From CAIKBL01 sp050247235 (GTDB taxonomy: Bacteria > Pseudomonadota > Gammaproteobacteria > Ga0077536): 64,000 nt of DNA. A program made the position numbers and the translations under genes. Location of the stretch: assembly GCA_050247235.1 (NCBI GenBank), contig JBFWUN010000019.1:7342-71341 (forward strand), given 5' to 3'. Below the pieces are notes generated by a model, which did no database searches, was not told the origin of the DNA, and worked only from the letters and a program-made list of their open reading frames with translations. This document shows, one piece after another, positions 8,161 through 17,207 of the stretch (the stretch's first letter is position 1; each line of letters begins with the position of its first letter).

Positions 8161-8793
8161 TCACCCGCACGTCACGCCGGTGCCGCCCAATCCGCAGTAA
8201 CCGCCCGGGTTCTTCGCCAGGTATTGCTGGTGATAGTCCTCGGCGTAGTAGAACTCGCCGGCCGCGAGGATCTCCGTCGTAATGGCGGGGAATCCGGCGG
8301 CCGAGAGTCGCGCCTGAAAAGCCGCGCGGGACGCCTCCGCCGTCAGCTGCTGAGACGCGTCATGGAAATAGATCCCGGAACGGTACTGCGTGCCGACGTC
8401 GTTGCCCTGACGCATGCCCTGAGTAGGGTTGTGCGACTCCCAGAACACCCGCAGCAAATCGGCGAACGAGAGCTGGTCGCGATGGTAGATCACGCGGACG
8501 ACTTCGGCGTGCCCGGTCAGGCCCGAACAGACCTCCTCATAAAGCGGGTTGGGCGTGCTGCCTGCCGAGTAGCCGACCGCCGTGGTATGGACACCCGGGA
8601 TCTGCCAGAACTTGCGCTCTGCACCCCAGAAGCAACCCAGGCCGAACATCGCCAGGTCACAGTCGGCAGGGAACGGCGGCAGGAGGTTCGTCTTCAGCAC
8701 GTAATGGCAATCGGTGATTCGCAGCGGTGTGGCCCTGCCACGCAGCGCGTCCGCCGGGGCCGGGATGTCGAGTTTCTTACCGACGGTCAACAT
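8161..8793 (-). CDS. msrA: Peptide methionine-S-sulfoxide reductase MsrA
   Basis: A 210-residue cytoplasmic repair enzyme that reduces the S epimer of methionine sulfoxide in proteins, using thioredoxin. The catalytic motif GCFWG is at residues 53-57 (Cys54), and the resolving cysteines lie in the C-terminal GGYCGLGGTGVTCG. The conserved blocks GYSAGSTPNPLYEEVCSGLTG and HNPTQGMRQGNDVGTQYRS are intact. Length and the N-terminal extension match the E. coli type (212 residues). The ATG at 8793 is preceded by a GAGGAG site. It is a single gene, divergent from the LpxR-like gene. Confidence 0.96.
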   Translation of the reverse strand: MLTVGKKLDIPAPADALRGRATPLRITDCHYVLKTNLLPPFPADCDLAMFGLGCFWGAERKFWQIPGVHTTAVGYSAGSTPNPLYEEVCSGLTGHAEVVRVIYHRDQLSFADLLRVFWESHNPTQGMRQGNDVGTQYRSGIYFHDASQQLTAEASRAAFQARLSAAGFPAITTEILAAGEFYYAEDYHQQYLAKNPGGYCGLGGTGVTCG

Positions 8794-8905
8794 TTTGTTA
8801 AGCTCCTCGTCGATGAATGCGAATGCCCGCAGATTTCTACATTACCACGAATGGTACTGCCCCTCGGGGTGCGGTGGGAGTGTGCGCCGACGGGGCGATG
8901 ACTGC

Positions 8906-9949
8906 ATGCGCGCCGCGCTGGCCCTCGGAATCCTGACCGCGTCCGTCGGCACGCACGCGCGCGGCGCGGATACGCCACCGCGCGCTCCCGGCGACGCGTC
9001 GACCTTCACGTTCATCTTCGAAAACGACCTGTTCGGCGATACCGATGCGCAGTACACCAACGGCATGCAGCTGAGCTGGCTGTCGAAGGACCTCGAGAAT
9101 TACATCGATGCAACGGAGGTTCCCCCGGCCCTGCTGCGTCTCGCACGCTGGCTGCCGTTCATCCATGCGCCGGACCGGCTGCACAACGTCGGGCTGTCAC
9201 TGGGCCAGCAGATGTTCACCCCCGCCGACACCGCTCGGCGCGACCTGATTGTCGACGATCGGCCGTATGCCGGCTGGCTCTACGGCGGGGTGAGCTTCAT
9301 CTCCAAGAGCGCGACGCGCATGGACGCCATGGAGGTACAGGCAGGTGTCGTGGGCCCCTGGTCGCTCGCGGAGGATGCACAGAACCTTGTGCACGACCTG
9401 CGTGATCTGCCTTCCGCGAACGGCTGGGACAACCAGCTCGAGAACGAACCAGGCGTGATGCTGATCTACGAGCGTCGCCATCGTTGGTCACACGCGCTCG
9501 GCCCGGATGGCTGGGGGTGCGACCTGATCTCGAACATGGGCGGGACGCTCGGCAATGTATACACGTACCTGAATGGTGGCGCAGAAGTTCGGCTGGGCTG
9601 GAACCTGCCTGCGGACTTCGGCACCTCGATCATTCGCCCGGGCGGCGACACCAACGGCCCGTCGTCGGCTGCCGATCCACGACTGAACGGCCCCCATGCG
9701 TTCGGCGTTCACCTGTTCGCCGGGGTGAGCGGGAGGCTGGTACTGCGCGATGTGTTCCTCGACGGCAATACGTTCGAGGACAGCCACGAGATAGACAAGG
9801 AATCATTCGTAGGGGACTATGTCATCGGTGCCAGCCTCGTGTTCCGGCAGTGGAAGGTCTCCTATGCGCAGAACTTTCGAACCCGGGAGTTCGAGCGACA
9901 ACCGAGCCACCACAACTTCGGTTCGGTGAGCATCTCGTGGACGTTCTGA
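8906..9949 (+). CDS. LpxR-family (DUF2219) outer-membrane lipid A deacylase-like protein
   Basis: A 347-residue exported protein with a signal peptide (about 1-21). It predicts an outer-membrane beta-barrel ending in the aromatic VSISWTF. Family motifs are the N-terminal FIFENDLFGDTDAQYTNGMQ, which carries the Asn-Asp and Thr positions used by Salmonella LpxR, and DDRPYAGWLYGG. LpxR removes the 3'-O-linked acyl chains of lipid A; the assignment is by family, and many homologues are untested. The catalytic histidine region is less clear to me. The start at 8906 gives a clean signal peptide; the open frame upstream overlaps the msrA promoter. Confidence 0.8.
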   Translation: MRAALALGILTASVGTHARGADTPPRAPGDASTFTFIFENDLFGDTDAQYTNGMQLSWLSKDLENYIDATEVPPALLRLARWLPFIHAPDRLHNVGLSLGQQMFTPADTARRDLIVDDRPYAGWLYGGVSFISKSATRMDAMEVQAGVVGPWSLAEDAQNLVHDLRDLPSANGWDNQLENEPGVMLIYERRHRWSHALGPDGWGCDLISNMGGTLGNVYTYLNGGAEVRLGWNLPADFGTSIIRPGGDTNGPSSAADPRLNGPHAFGVHLFAGVSGRLVLRDVFLDGNTFEDSHEIDKESFVGDYVIGASLVFRQWKVSYAQNFRTREFERQPSHHNFGSVSISWTF

Positions 9950-10009
9950 ACGGGATCCGGTGCCACGCGGGCAGCACACCCAGGCAACTGTTCGGGGGGC
10001 ACGACGTCG

Positions 10010-10252
10010 ATGAAGGATGACCTGATTGAAGTCTACTGCGACGGTCGCGGCGTGACCTATTGCAGCACCCGCGATCGCCTCATCCGCGCCGGGCTCGCGA
10101 CTGCCGACATGTTTCCGGAGCCGACCGAGGCGTGGCGCGGCAACGGGCCGTTTCGCTCCCCGGACGAACCCCTCTGGTCCATTCAGAAAGCGCCCCGCAA
10201 TCGCTACAAGGTACTGTGGAGCCTCTGCGTGTCGTCCTCGATGGAGGATTGA
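10010..10252 (+). CDS. Small protein of unknown function (80 aa)
   Basis: An 80-residue soluble protein that I do not recognise. It begins MKDDLIEVYCDGRGVTYCST and contains a proline-rich middle and a basic KAPRNRYKVLW segment. It has no signal peptide or membrane helix. It sits 60 bases after the LpxR-like gene and 27 bases before the LolC/E gene, all on the plus strand, so it may be part of their transcript. The composition looks coding and unlike the shadow frames, but the call stays tentative without homologues. Confidence 0.5.
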   Translation: MKDDLIEVYCDGRGVTYCSTRDRLIRAGLATADMFPEPTEAWRGNGPFRSPDEPLWSIQKAPRNRYKVLWSLCVSSSMED

Positions 10253-10279
10253 GTCGGCGCCACGCGCGCCCCGCCGCCG

Positions 10280-11533
10280 ATGTACCACCCATTGTCGCTG
10301 TTCATCGCCCTGCGCTACCTGCAGGGCAGACGCAGGAACCGTTTCGCCCAGTTCGTCTCGTTTGCCTCGCTGTTCGGCATCGCGATCGGGGTGGCCGTGC
10401 TGGTCATCGTGCTTTCGGTCATGAACGGATTCGAACGCGAAGTGGCCTCGCACATCCTGGGCATGACGTCCCACGCGACAATCTTCCGCAACGGCTCACC
10501 CCTCACCGACTGGCGCGAGGTCGCGCGCCGTGTCCGCTCGGAGTCTTTCGTGCAGGGGGTCCAGCCGTTCATCCGCGGCAGCGCGATGCTCAACCGGCGC
10601 GGAGAAGTGAAGGGCGTCGTCGTCTACGGTGTGCCCCACGACACGGAGGACGAAGTTTCGGACCTGCCGCGCTACCTCGGCACTGTATCGCTGGATGCAC
10701 TGCGCGATCGCCCGGGAGACGTGCCCGTATTCCTCGGCGCGACGCTCGCGGCCTCCTTGCGCGCTGCTCCAGGCGATCGCGCGACACTGATCATCCCGCG
10801 GTGGAGTCCGCGCGAGGGCGCCGGAGCACCCCGTTACCAGGGGGTCACCGCGGAAGCCACGTTCAGTGTCGGGATGCACGAGTTTGACGCGAGCTTCGTA
10901 CTCATGGACCTGCCGGCGGCAGCTCGGCTCTTCGAGTACGGCGATGCGGTCAGCGGACTCAGGCTCAAGTTCGACACGCCGGACGCCGCGGTCCGCCATG
11001 CACGGGACCTGCAACGGTCCCTTGGTGCCGAATACCTCGTGCTCGACTGGAGCCAGTTCCACCGGAATTTTTTCCAGGCACTGAAATCGCAGAAGCGCAT
11101 CCTCTTCCTCGTCCTGTCGCTCATCATCGCGGTGGCCGCCTTCAACGTGATTGCGTCCATGGTCATGCTGGTCAAGGAAAAGCGCCGCGACATCGCGATC
11201 CTCAAGACGCAAGGGTGCCGGTCGGCGACCATCCTCGTGACGTTCCTGGTGCAGGGGGCGCTTCTCGGAATCGGCGGTATCGCGCTCGGCGCACTCGGCG
11301 GGCTCGTGATCGCCACGCGCGCGGATGCCGCATTGAAGTGGCTCGAGCGGTCGTTCGATCTGAAGCTGGTCAACGCCGACGTCTACTACATCAGTTACCT
11401 GCCGACCGAGGTACGCGCGACGGACGTCGCGCTCGTCGCGCTGACAACACTCCTGATCTGCCTGTGTGCGACCCTTTACCCGGCCTATCGCGCCTCGCAG
11501 GTGGCCCCGGTCGAGGCCCTCAAATACGAGTGA
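10280..11533 (+). CDS. LolC/LolE-family lipoprotein-releasing ABC permease
   Basis: A 417-residue inner-membrane permease of the LolCDE system, which extracts outer-membrane lipoproteins and hands them to LolA. The N-terminal SLFIALRYLQGRRRNRFAQF is the family signature, followed by TM1 (about 28-48), a large periplasmic domain (about 50-265), three more TM segments, and the C-terminal LYPAYRASQVAPVEALKYE. Normally lolD (ATPase) follows directly, but here the next gene is on the opposite strand, so this permease is separated from its ATPase. It may be a single LolF-type permease or one of two scattered partners. Confidence 0.88.
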   Translation: MYHPLSLFIALRYLQGRRRNRFAQFVSFASLFGIAIGVAVLVIVLSVMNGFEREVASHILGMTSHATIFRNGSPLTDWREVARRVRSESFVQGVQPFIRGSAMLNRRGEVKGVVVYGVPHDTEDEVSDLPRYLGTVSLDALRDRPGDVPVFLGATLAASLRAAPGDRATLIIPRWSPREGAGAPRYQGVTAEATFSVGMHEFDASFVLMDLPAAARLFEYGDAVSGLRLKFDTPDAAVRHARDLQRSLGAEYLVLDWSQFHRNFFQALKSQKRILFLVLSLIIAVAAFNVIASMVMLVKEKRRDIAILKTQGCRSATILVTFLVQGALLGIGGIALGALGGLVIATRADAALKWLERSFDLKLVNADVYYISYLPTEVRATDVALVALTTLLICLCATLYPAYRASQVAPVEALKYE

Positions 11534-11603
11534 ACACGAACCCGGGTGGCGCGCCGGACGTACCGTCGGACCGGGCGCGGGGTGGGGTCGGTGCCAGTGG
11601 GGA

Positions 11604-12662
11604 TCAGAATGGCAGCAGCACGGAGTGTTGTCGTGACCTCCGTCGACAGAACCGGGCGGCGAGGATGGCGTCGATGACATCGCGCATGGCATCGCATTGC
11701 CCCATGAGTTCGTCGTAGTCGTCGTCCGGCATGACCACGACCGGCCGATTCGACGCCACGAGCCGCGCTCGGACTTCAGCGTCGAACAGACGCGCAATCA
11801 CGGCTTCGTAGAGCGCCACGAATTCACGGAGCGGAGCTGAAAAGTCAGCGCCCAGGACGAGGACAATACGTTCAAGCGGTGTCAGCGCGAGTCGCTCGCG
11901 CACCTGGGTGACGGCGTCTCCATTCGATTCCCTCGCGTCCCAGACAAGCAGCCAGAGACCGAGCCACGTGACGAACCGGGTCGAACGCAGCTTCACCTGG
12001 CGCAATGCCCAGCTGTCGGTGTCCGACCGGTTGAATTTTGCGCGCTGCCAGTTGGTGTATGCACAGGCGTAGCGGACGAGATCGTTCACGAGATACTCCC
12101 AGGGATCGCGTGCGCCGAGACCCGCCCGCGGCGACATGTACCACGCGAACACGGATTCGCGCAGCTGCTGGAAGTCGTGCATGCCGAACAATGGACGTGC
12201 ATCGAGCAATAGCTGCATACGTTTGCCGAACACACCGGGCGGTTCGTCAAGGCTTCCCAGCGCATCCCTATCCACCAGCGCGGCGGGCGTGACGCCGTCA
12301 CGGTAGATACCTTCTGCCTTGGGAATCCGCAATCCCACTCCCGCCGCGGCCTGCCAGAGCTTGTCGAGCGCCACGGCAACCGCTTCGGGTGCCACCGATT
12401 CTCGCAGGATGACAATGGCGTCGAGGTCGGAACCGTCTCCTGCTTCGAGGCGACCGAGCGAGCCTGCCGCGGCGATGCACGCGACGGGCGCCAGCATCTC
12501 GCGGTCCGCGACACAGACCGACGCCAGTTCTTTCAGCAGTGCATGGGAGCGCTGGCGACTCGCGGCAAGCAACGGAAAGGCATCGAGGAACGCGATCGGA
12601 CCTTCTCCAAATCGGATCTGGGCTCGGCTATTCTTGCTGCGCCTGTCCCACCACGCGGGCAT
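11604..12662 (-). CDS. Putative nucleotidyltransferase-fold protein
   Basis: A 352-residue soluble protein. The motif AAAGSLGRLEAGDGSDLDAI (residues about 64-83) has the GS...(D/S)LD pattern of nucleotidyltransferases related to GlnD and the DUF294 group: GS holds the triphosphate and the acidic pair binds metal. A hydrophobic stretch (FVTWLGLWLLVW, about 233-244) follows. The C-terminal half is helical with no motif that I know. The substrate is unknown. It is divergent from the SDR gene with 71 bases between, so the two may share a control region. The ATG at 12662 has no strong ribosome-binding site, so a downstream start is possible. Confidence 0.6.
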   Translation of the reverse strand: MPAWWDRRSKNSRAQIRFGEGPIAFLDAFPLLAASRQRSHALLKELASVCVADREMLAPVACIAAAGSLGRLEAGDGSDLDAIVILRESVAPEAVAVALDKLWQAAAGVGLRIPKAEGIYRDGVTPAALVDRDALGSLDEPPGVFGKRMQLLLDARPLFGMHDFQQLRESVFAWYMSPRAGLGARDPWEYLVNDLVRYACAYTNWQRAKFNRSDTDSWALRQVKLRSTRFVTWLGLWLLVWDARESNGDAVTQVRERLALTPLERIVLVLGADFSAPLREFVALYEAVIARLFDAEVRARLVASNRPVVVMPDDDYDELMGQCDAMRDVIDAILAARFCRRRSRQHSVLLPF

Positions 12663-12733
12663 GGCACGGGTTCAATTCAGTCGCGGTACCGGGCACGCCG
12701 ACCGCGATACTCCATATTCAAGGTGTCCTCGAA

Positions 12734-13552
12734 ATGATAATTCAAGGCCGTACGGCCATCATCACCGGCGGCGCAAGCGGCATTGGCCTGGCGACTGCGC
12801 GGGAACTCGTCAAACAGGGCGTCCGCGCGGTAGCGCTGGTCGATCGCGCCGAATCGGCGGTTGACCATGCCAGGGAAATCAACAGTGCGGCCGGACGCGA
12901 GGTTGCGATCGCCTATGTCGGCAGTACCACGGACGACCAGTTCCGGCGAGAGGTATTCGATGATCTCGAACGGCGGGCGGATCCCGTTTCCATCTGCGTG
13001 CCCGCCGCCGGCATCACGCGCGACGGACTCGCGGTCAAGGTCAACCGCGAGAGTCACCGCGCGCAGTTGTACCCGGTGTCGCAGTTCCGCGAGGTGCTCG
13101 AGGTCAATCTTGTCGCTCCAGTGTACTGGGCGCTCGAAATGGTTGCGCGAATTGCGGAATCGCGCAGCGCCCGGGGGCTGAAACGCTGGAATGCGGACGA
13201 GGGTATGCAGGGCGCGGTCGTGTTCATCGGCTCGGTGTCGTCACAGGGCAACAAGGGCCAGATTGCGTACGCGAGCACGAAGGTAGGACTCGAAGGTGCG
13301 GCGGCAACGCTCATGATAGAGGCGATGTATTACGGGGTGCGCTGCGCGGTCATCCATCCCGGATTCACCGACACACCGATGGTGCGCGCACTCGGGGACG
13401 AATACATCCGCAAGCACGTCCTGCCGGCGACCCAGATAGGGCGATTGATCGCGCCCGAGGAAATCGCGGACGCAATCTGTTTCCTGATTCGCAATTCCGC
13501 GGTCAGTGGGCAGTTGTGGGCGGACGCGGGCTGGCAGCCGCTTGTTTCTTGA
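12734..13552 (+). CDS. Short-chain dehydrogenase/reductase
   Basis: A 272-residue NAD(P)-dependent SDR. The nucleotide-binding TGGASGIG is at 12-19. The catalytic Ser and the Tyr-x3-Lys pair are in the segment FIGSVSSQG...YASTK near residues 165-185. The Asn after helix 4 is in LEVNLVAP. Substrate is unknown. The middle is somewhat longer than in the classic 250-residue enzymes because of an insertion (RGLKRWNADEGMQ). The ATG at 12734 is preceded by AAGGTG; the open frame upstream overlaps the divergent gene and is not used. It stands alone, followed by an AT-rich gap. Confidence 0.88.
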   Translation: MIIQGRTAIITGGASGIGLATARELVKQGVRAVALVDRAESAVDHAREINSAAGREVAIAYVGSTTDDQFRREVFDDLERRADPVSICVPAAGITRDGLAVKVNRESHRAQLYPVSQFREVLEVNLVAPVYWALEMVARIAESRSARGLKRWNADEGMQGAVVFIGSVSSQGNKGQIAYASTKVGLEGAAATLMIEAMYYGVRCAVIHPGFTDTPMVRALGDEYIRKHVLPATQIGRLIAPEEIADAICFLIRNSAVSGQLWADAGWQPLVS

Positions 13553-13738
13553 GGTTTACCCTGAACCGATCTTCAAAAACCTTATAGATTAGGGATATGC
13601 AATATATTCGTAAGAGCAGTATCGAACCTGATCTGCTAGGAACTTGATCAGCGGCGCAAAACACTCTCCCAAGCTTGATCTTTGTACACCCGAAACCTAG
13701 AATCAGTTCCAGGTTTCTCGTGTAACTGGTTAAACCTG
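13553..13738 (+). other. AT-rich intergenic region, probable promoter of the PilZ-like gene
   Basis: This region is markedly richer in A+T than its surroundings. It contains TTATAGATT and GCAATATATT tracts that could serve as -10 elements, and two TTGATC copies about 29 bases apart (near 13645 and 13674). CTGATC and GATCAG form a short inverted repeat near 13629-13651. No gene is seen. I cannot pick one promoter with confidence. Confidence 0.35.
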
Positions 13739-14191
13739 ATGGAAATGCCTACCATTGGCCTGACCAAGCAGAGTTCCTCCGCCGCACCCGCGGTGGCAAT
13801 GCCCAATTTAGTCCCGCTCCGAGTCGCGAAAAACGAAGCGCACGCGATAGGGGAAGTCTTCGATCATCCCGAAGACTTCCCCATCGAAGTGCGACCCGCA
13901 TACCCGTGGCGAGCCTGGATCGCCCGGTTGCGCGGCTCGACGCGCAACCAGGTCGCGCTTCGGTTCTTCTCTGGATCGCGGCTGGCGCGTGGTCGATATG
14001 TCCGCGTCACGATCCCGCTCCGCCACAAGAACAACGAGTTCGATGCCCGGGTCGTCGCGGTGACCCCCCTGCGCGTCGGGTTCGAAACCGTGGTCGAATT
14101 TCCATCGGACGATGATGCCGAGCGACTGCGTGTCGTCGAGCGCATCTGCACGCTTGAGTGCGAATTGCGCCGGTCACTTCGCACGCATTGA
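13739..14191 (+). CDS. PilZ-like domain protein
   Basis: A 150-residue soluble protein. The centre and C-terminus (FDHPEDFPIEVRP; YVRVTIPL; RVVAVTPLRVGFETVVEF; RVVERICTLECELRR) follow the pattern of a gammaproteobacterial PilZ-type family that begins with HPSDIPIE and ends in VEQICHIE. The RxxxR and (D/N)xSxxG residues that bind c-di-GMP in canonical PilZ domains are not evident, so it may be a non-binding variant or adaptor. The start is uncertain (ATG 13739 or 13745; no good ribosome-binding site). It converges on avtA with 4 bases between the stop codons. Confidence 0.55.
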   Translation: MEMPTIGLTKQSSSAAPAVAMPNLVPLRVAKNEAHAIGEVFDHPEDFPIEVRPAYPWRAWIARLRGSTRNQVALRFFSGSRLARGRYVRVTIPLRHKNNEFDARVVAVTPLRVGFETVVEFPSDDDAERLRVVERICTLECELRRSLRTH

Positions 14192-14195
14192 TCCG

Positions 14196-15455
14196 TCAGC
14201 GCCCTGCAAAGGCGCGCCGCACTTCTTCCGCAATAATCTCCATTCCGCGCGCCAGCACCTCAGGGGGCTGTGCGTAGGAGATGCGGATGCATTCCCCCAC
14301 CTGGCGGGGCGCATCCGGAATTCCCGGCGTGAAAAGATGTCCGGGAATGACCAGCACACCCCGTGCTTTGAGTCGGGAGTACAGTGCCGCCGATGAAATT
14401 GGGAGTCCGCGGAACCACACCCACAGGAAGATGGCGCCGCCCGGTTCATGCAGGAAGTAGTCGAGACCAGCGAACAGGCGATCGCAGAGCGCGACCGCAC
14501 GCTGCGACTGGGCCAGGTAGAACGGACGCACCTCACGATCCACGATGTCTCTCAGCTGCCCGGACGCAAACAGGTCCAATGCAACCCGCGCCCCGATCGG
14601 ATTCGCCGACAACACCATCGCCGCATTCATATTGGAAAGAATTCCAATCAGTTCAGGATCGGCAACCACGATGCCAGCGCGCATGCCCGGCATCCCCAGC
14701 TTGGACAAGCTGAAACACGCCACCAGGTTGTCCGTCCAGGACATCCGGCCTGGCACGAAGGAAATCCCGGGAAACGGCTCTCCATATGCACAATCCAGAA
14801 TGAGCGGAATCGAGTGCGCGTGCGCGATATCCTGAAGCCGCGCCAGCTCCTCGTCAGTACATACGTTTCCGGTGGGATTGGTCGGGCGACTGATGCAGAG
14901 CGCCGCAATCGTCGGATCGATTCGCAACGCATCGAAATCGATGTGATATCGAAATCGATGTTCATCGGTGAACACGGGCAGCGAAGGCACCGCGGTCAGT
15001 CCGCCTTCGGCAAGGCAGAGCTCGCTGTACCCGATGTACTCGGGGGATTGCGGGAAGAGGATCCTGCGGGACCGCCCCTCCTCGTCCGGGCCGGCGAGTA
15101 CATTGAACAGGATGAAGAAGCTGGCCTGGCTGCCCGCGGTACACATGACGTGCTCCCGCGTGACCGGCCATCCGAGCCGGTCACGCAGGTAGTCTGCTAC
15201 CGCGGTACGGAACACCGCGGGGCCCAGCGGATCCTCATACGCGGCGAACAGCGGATCGAACTCGCGGGCCTGTGCCAGCTCCGCGAACTTGTCCGAAAGC
15301 CAATGATGGACGGCCGGGACTCTTGCAGGGTTGCCACCCCCCAGATTCACGTAATCACCCGGTGCCCTCGCCACCGCACCAAGATCATCCATCAATAGGC
15401 GCGTGCCCGACTCGCGGCTAAACTGGGCGCCAACCCGGGAAACATGTGGCTTCAC
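14196..15455 (-). CDS. avtA: Valine-pyruvate aminotransferase (AvtA-type)
   Basis: A 419-residue PLP-dependent class I aminotransferase, close to E. coli AvtA over its whole length. Shared blocks are LGGGNPA, FPQSPEYIGY, CISRPTNPTGNVCTDEEL, the PLP lysine in SLSKLGMPG (about 246-254), and FLWVWFRGLP. AvtA transfers amino groups between valine/alanine and pyruvate/2-oxoisovalerate in the cytoplasm. The start is GTG at 15455, placed 9 bases after a strong GAGGAGG site, which settles the choice. It stands alone and is divergent from a small membrane-protein gene. Confidence 0.93.
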   Translation of the reverse strand: MKPHVSRVGAQFSRESGTRLLMDDLGAVARAPGDYVNLGGGNPARVPAVHHWLSDKFAELAQAREFDPLFAAYEDPLGPAVFRTAVADYLRDRLGWPVTREHVMCTAGSQASFFILFNVLAGPDEEGRSRRILFPQSPEYIGYSELCLAEGGLTAVPSLPVFTDEHRFRYHIDFDALRIDPTIAALCISRPTNPTGNVCTDEELARLQDIAHAHSIPLILDCAYGEPFPGISFVPGRMSWTDNLVACFSLSKLGMPGMRAGIVVADPELIGILSNMNAAMVLSANPIGARVALDLFASGQLRDIVDREVRPFYLAQSQRAVALCDRLFAGLDYFLHEPGGAIFLWVWFRGLPISSAALYSRLKARGVLVIPGHLFTPGIPDAPRQVGECIRISYAQPPEVLARGMEIIAEEVRRAFAGR

Positions 15456-15604
15456 CGTCGATTCCTCCTCGAATTCAACTGGCCTCCGGCGCGCGCCGGA
15501 CCGTCATATTCCGACGCATCATGCGGGAGGTCCCGGTAGAGTGAAACCATCCCACGAACAAGCCTCGTGCGCTGCGCGAGTGTTGACCCCATTGCCCGAG
15601 GAGA

Positions 15605-15934
15605 ATGTTCTCCGTGAATCCGCTTCGAAAAATGCTCGCGCTGGTCACCGTGCTGGTCGCATGCGTGGGACCGTTCCTGGACGGTACGTCGGATCTGCGC
15701 GGCTGGCGCATTTTTCCCACGGTGATCGCGCCGGCAATCATGCTCATCCTGGCGTTCGTGCTCCCGCTCGACATCACCATGGCGAGGATCTTCCTCAGCG
15801 ACGCCAGTGGTGACAGGCGGCGCGAGCTGATGACGGCGATTCGCGTCGAGGCCTGGCTCATGCTGGTCCTCCTGCTCGCGTGGTCTCCGTTTTTCGTGCG
15901 ATTTTTCGAGTTGAGCTTTCCGGCAGGCGACTGA
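15605..15934 (+). CDS. Small integral membrane protein, unknown
   Basis: Up to 109 residues with three hydrophobic segments (about 9-27, 36-54 and 83-102) and a charged loop between the last two (SDASGDRRREL). I do not recognise it. The upstream GAGGAG site is too close to the ATG at 15605 but ideally placed for the in-frame GTG at 15614, so translation may begin there and give MNPLRKMLALV and 106 residues. It lies between avtA (divergent) and hipA (convergent). Confidence 0.55.
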   Translation: MFSVNPLRKMLALVTVLVACVGPFLDGTSDLRGWRIFPTVIAPAIMLILAFVLPLDITMARIFLSDASGDRRRELMTAIRVEAWLMLVLLLAWSPFFVRFFELSFPAGD

Positions 15935-15965
15935 CGTCGTACGTCTATTCCGCGGCGCCGTGCGC

Positions 15966-17207
15966 TCAGCCGCGCTCGGCGGCAAGCGACACCAGAGTCT
16001 GGCGCGCCCGTTTGCTCACCAGCGCACGAATGTCCTGCAGTACGCCAGCGCCCCGCCGGTCCGCCGGGAGTTCATCAAGAACTTTCTCCACCGACTCCGG
16101 GAGTTCACGTGCGAACCGGGCCAGTAACTCGAGCACGTACGCCGGCCGCACACCGACCTGATGCGCGAGATCCCGCCATCGCGCACCAATCAGCCAGTCC
16201 GGGCGATCTTCCCGGCCAATCGCCATCGCGAGACACCCATTCATCGGTGAATACACGTGCGAGGACCAGATGCCGAAGAAGGGGCCGAGCCGTGGTCCGT
16301 CAGGGGCGTGGCGCAGTGTGAGTTGCCTGGCGTGGCCGAGACCAAATCCGACGAAGTAACCGAAAATGATCCAACACAGCAGCGCGCGCAAGTCCAGCAC
16401 CGGAGACGTGCTGTAGCGCCGGAGAATCTCGACACACGCCGCAATGCCTGGTCCTCCTTCGCGTTCGTACCGGCACTCCGGGTCGGAGGACCACACTTGG
16501 GCGAAGTCCTCGAGATGCAGCATGGTCACCTCGCCTGACGATGTCACGACTCGGTCGATACGCTCGACCAACAGCAGGTGGTCGAGTCCGGCGGGAATTT
16601 CGACGGCGGGCACTTCCAGTCCCGCGCATCGGGCGAGGCGCATGGAGAAGTATTCGTTAGTCGAATGTTCCCGCAGCCCTTCATCCGCGATTTTCAGGAC
16701 ATGCGTGGATACTGCGCCATCCAGCCCCAGCAACATGCGTTCGTGGTCCATCTTGACCGGGAGTTTGTAGCGCTCGCCCGGCAGGAGACACCTCATTCCG
16801 TCGGTACCGGCGAGCAGCGGGGCCTCGCGCAACGTCGCGGGCAGATTCCGCAATTCTGCCGGCTGAAAGAGGCGGTAGGACCCGGCGTCGGGCACGCGAC
16901 TGCCAACCGGTCGGAACGTCACCGCCCCGGGGCAATCACCTCCGAGGTGCGCCAGCAGCGCAAGTTCGTTTCCGGACGACAGGCCAAGTTTCCGGGCGAT
17001 CGGTCGAATCAGGCCAGCGTCGGGCAAGTGATGCCTGAACCATGTACGCATCGGAACCCCGCTCCACGGTTCGGCGGTGCGCGGGTGCAGGACGGACATT
17101 GCCACACCCGGGGCCGGCGTCGACGGAATGAGTTGCCATTGTCCTGCGTCTGGCGCAACCAGATGGCCATATACCCGTCCCCCCAGCCCCACCTCCACGG
17201 CCGTCAC
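15966..17207 (-). CDS. hipA: HipA-like protein with degenerate kinase active site
   Basis: A 413-residue homologue of HipA, the Ser/Thr-kinase toxin that phosphorylates GltX. The fold landmarks are clear: STHVLKIA with the ATP lysine (Lys172), NEYFSMRLARCAGLEVP, a GGPGI block, and the C-terminal helical bundle. However, the catalytic residues are changed. The loop that reads TDGHAKN in E. coli HipA is FGLGHARQ here (catalytic Asp309 to Leu290, Asn314 to Gln295). The metal-binding FYDI is FFGI (Asp332 to Gly312), and the autophosphorylated Ser150 position is Leu. By these losses it should not be an active kinase. It overlaps hipB by ATGA, so translation is coupled. It may act with HipB as a repressor complex. 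Confidence 0.85.
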   Translation of the reverse strand: MTAVEVGLGGRVYGHLVAPDAGQWQLIPSTPAPGVAMSVLHPRTAEPWSGVPMRTWFRHHLPDAGLIRPIARKLGLSSGNELALLAHLGGDCPGAVTFRPVGSRVPDAGSYRLFQPAELRNLPATLREAPLLAGTDGMRCLLPGERYKLPVKMDHERMLLGLDGAVSTHVLKIADEGLREHSTNEYFSMRLARCAGLEVPAVEIPAGLDHLLLVERIDRVVTSSGEVTMLHLEDFAQVWSSDPECRYEREGGPGIAACVEILRRYSTSPVLDLRALLCWIIFGYFVGFGLGHARQLTLRHAPDGPRLGPFFGIWSSHVYSPMNGCLAMAIGREDRPDWLIGARWRDLAHQVGVRPAYVLELLARFARELPESVEKVLDELPADRRGAGVLQDIRALVSKRARQTLVSLAAERG

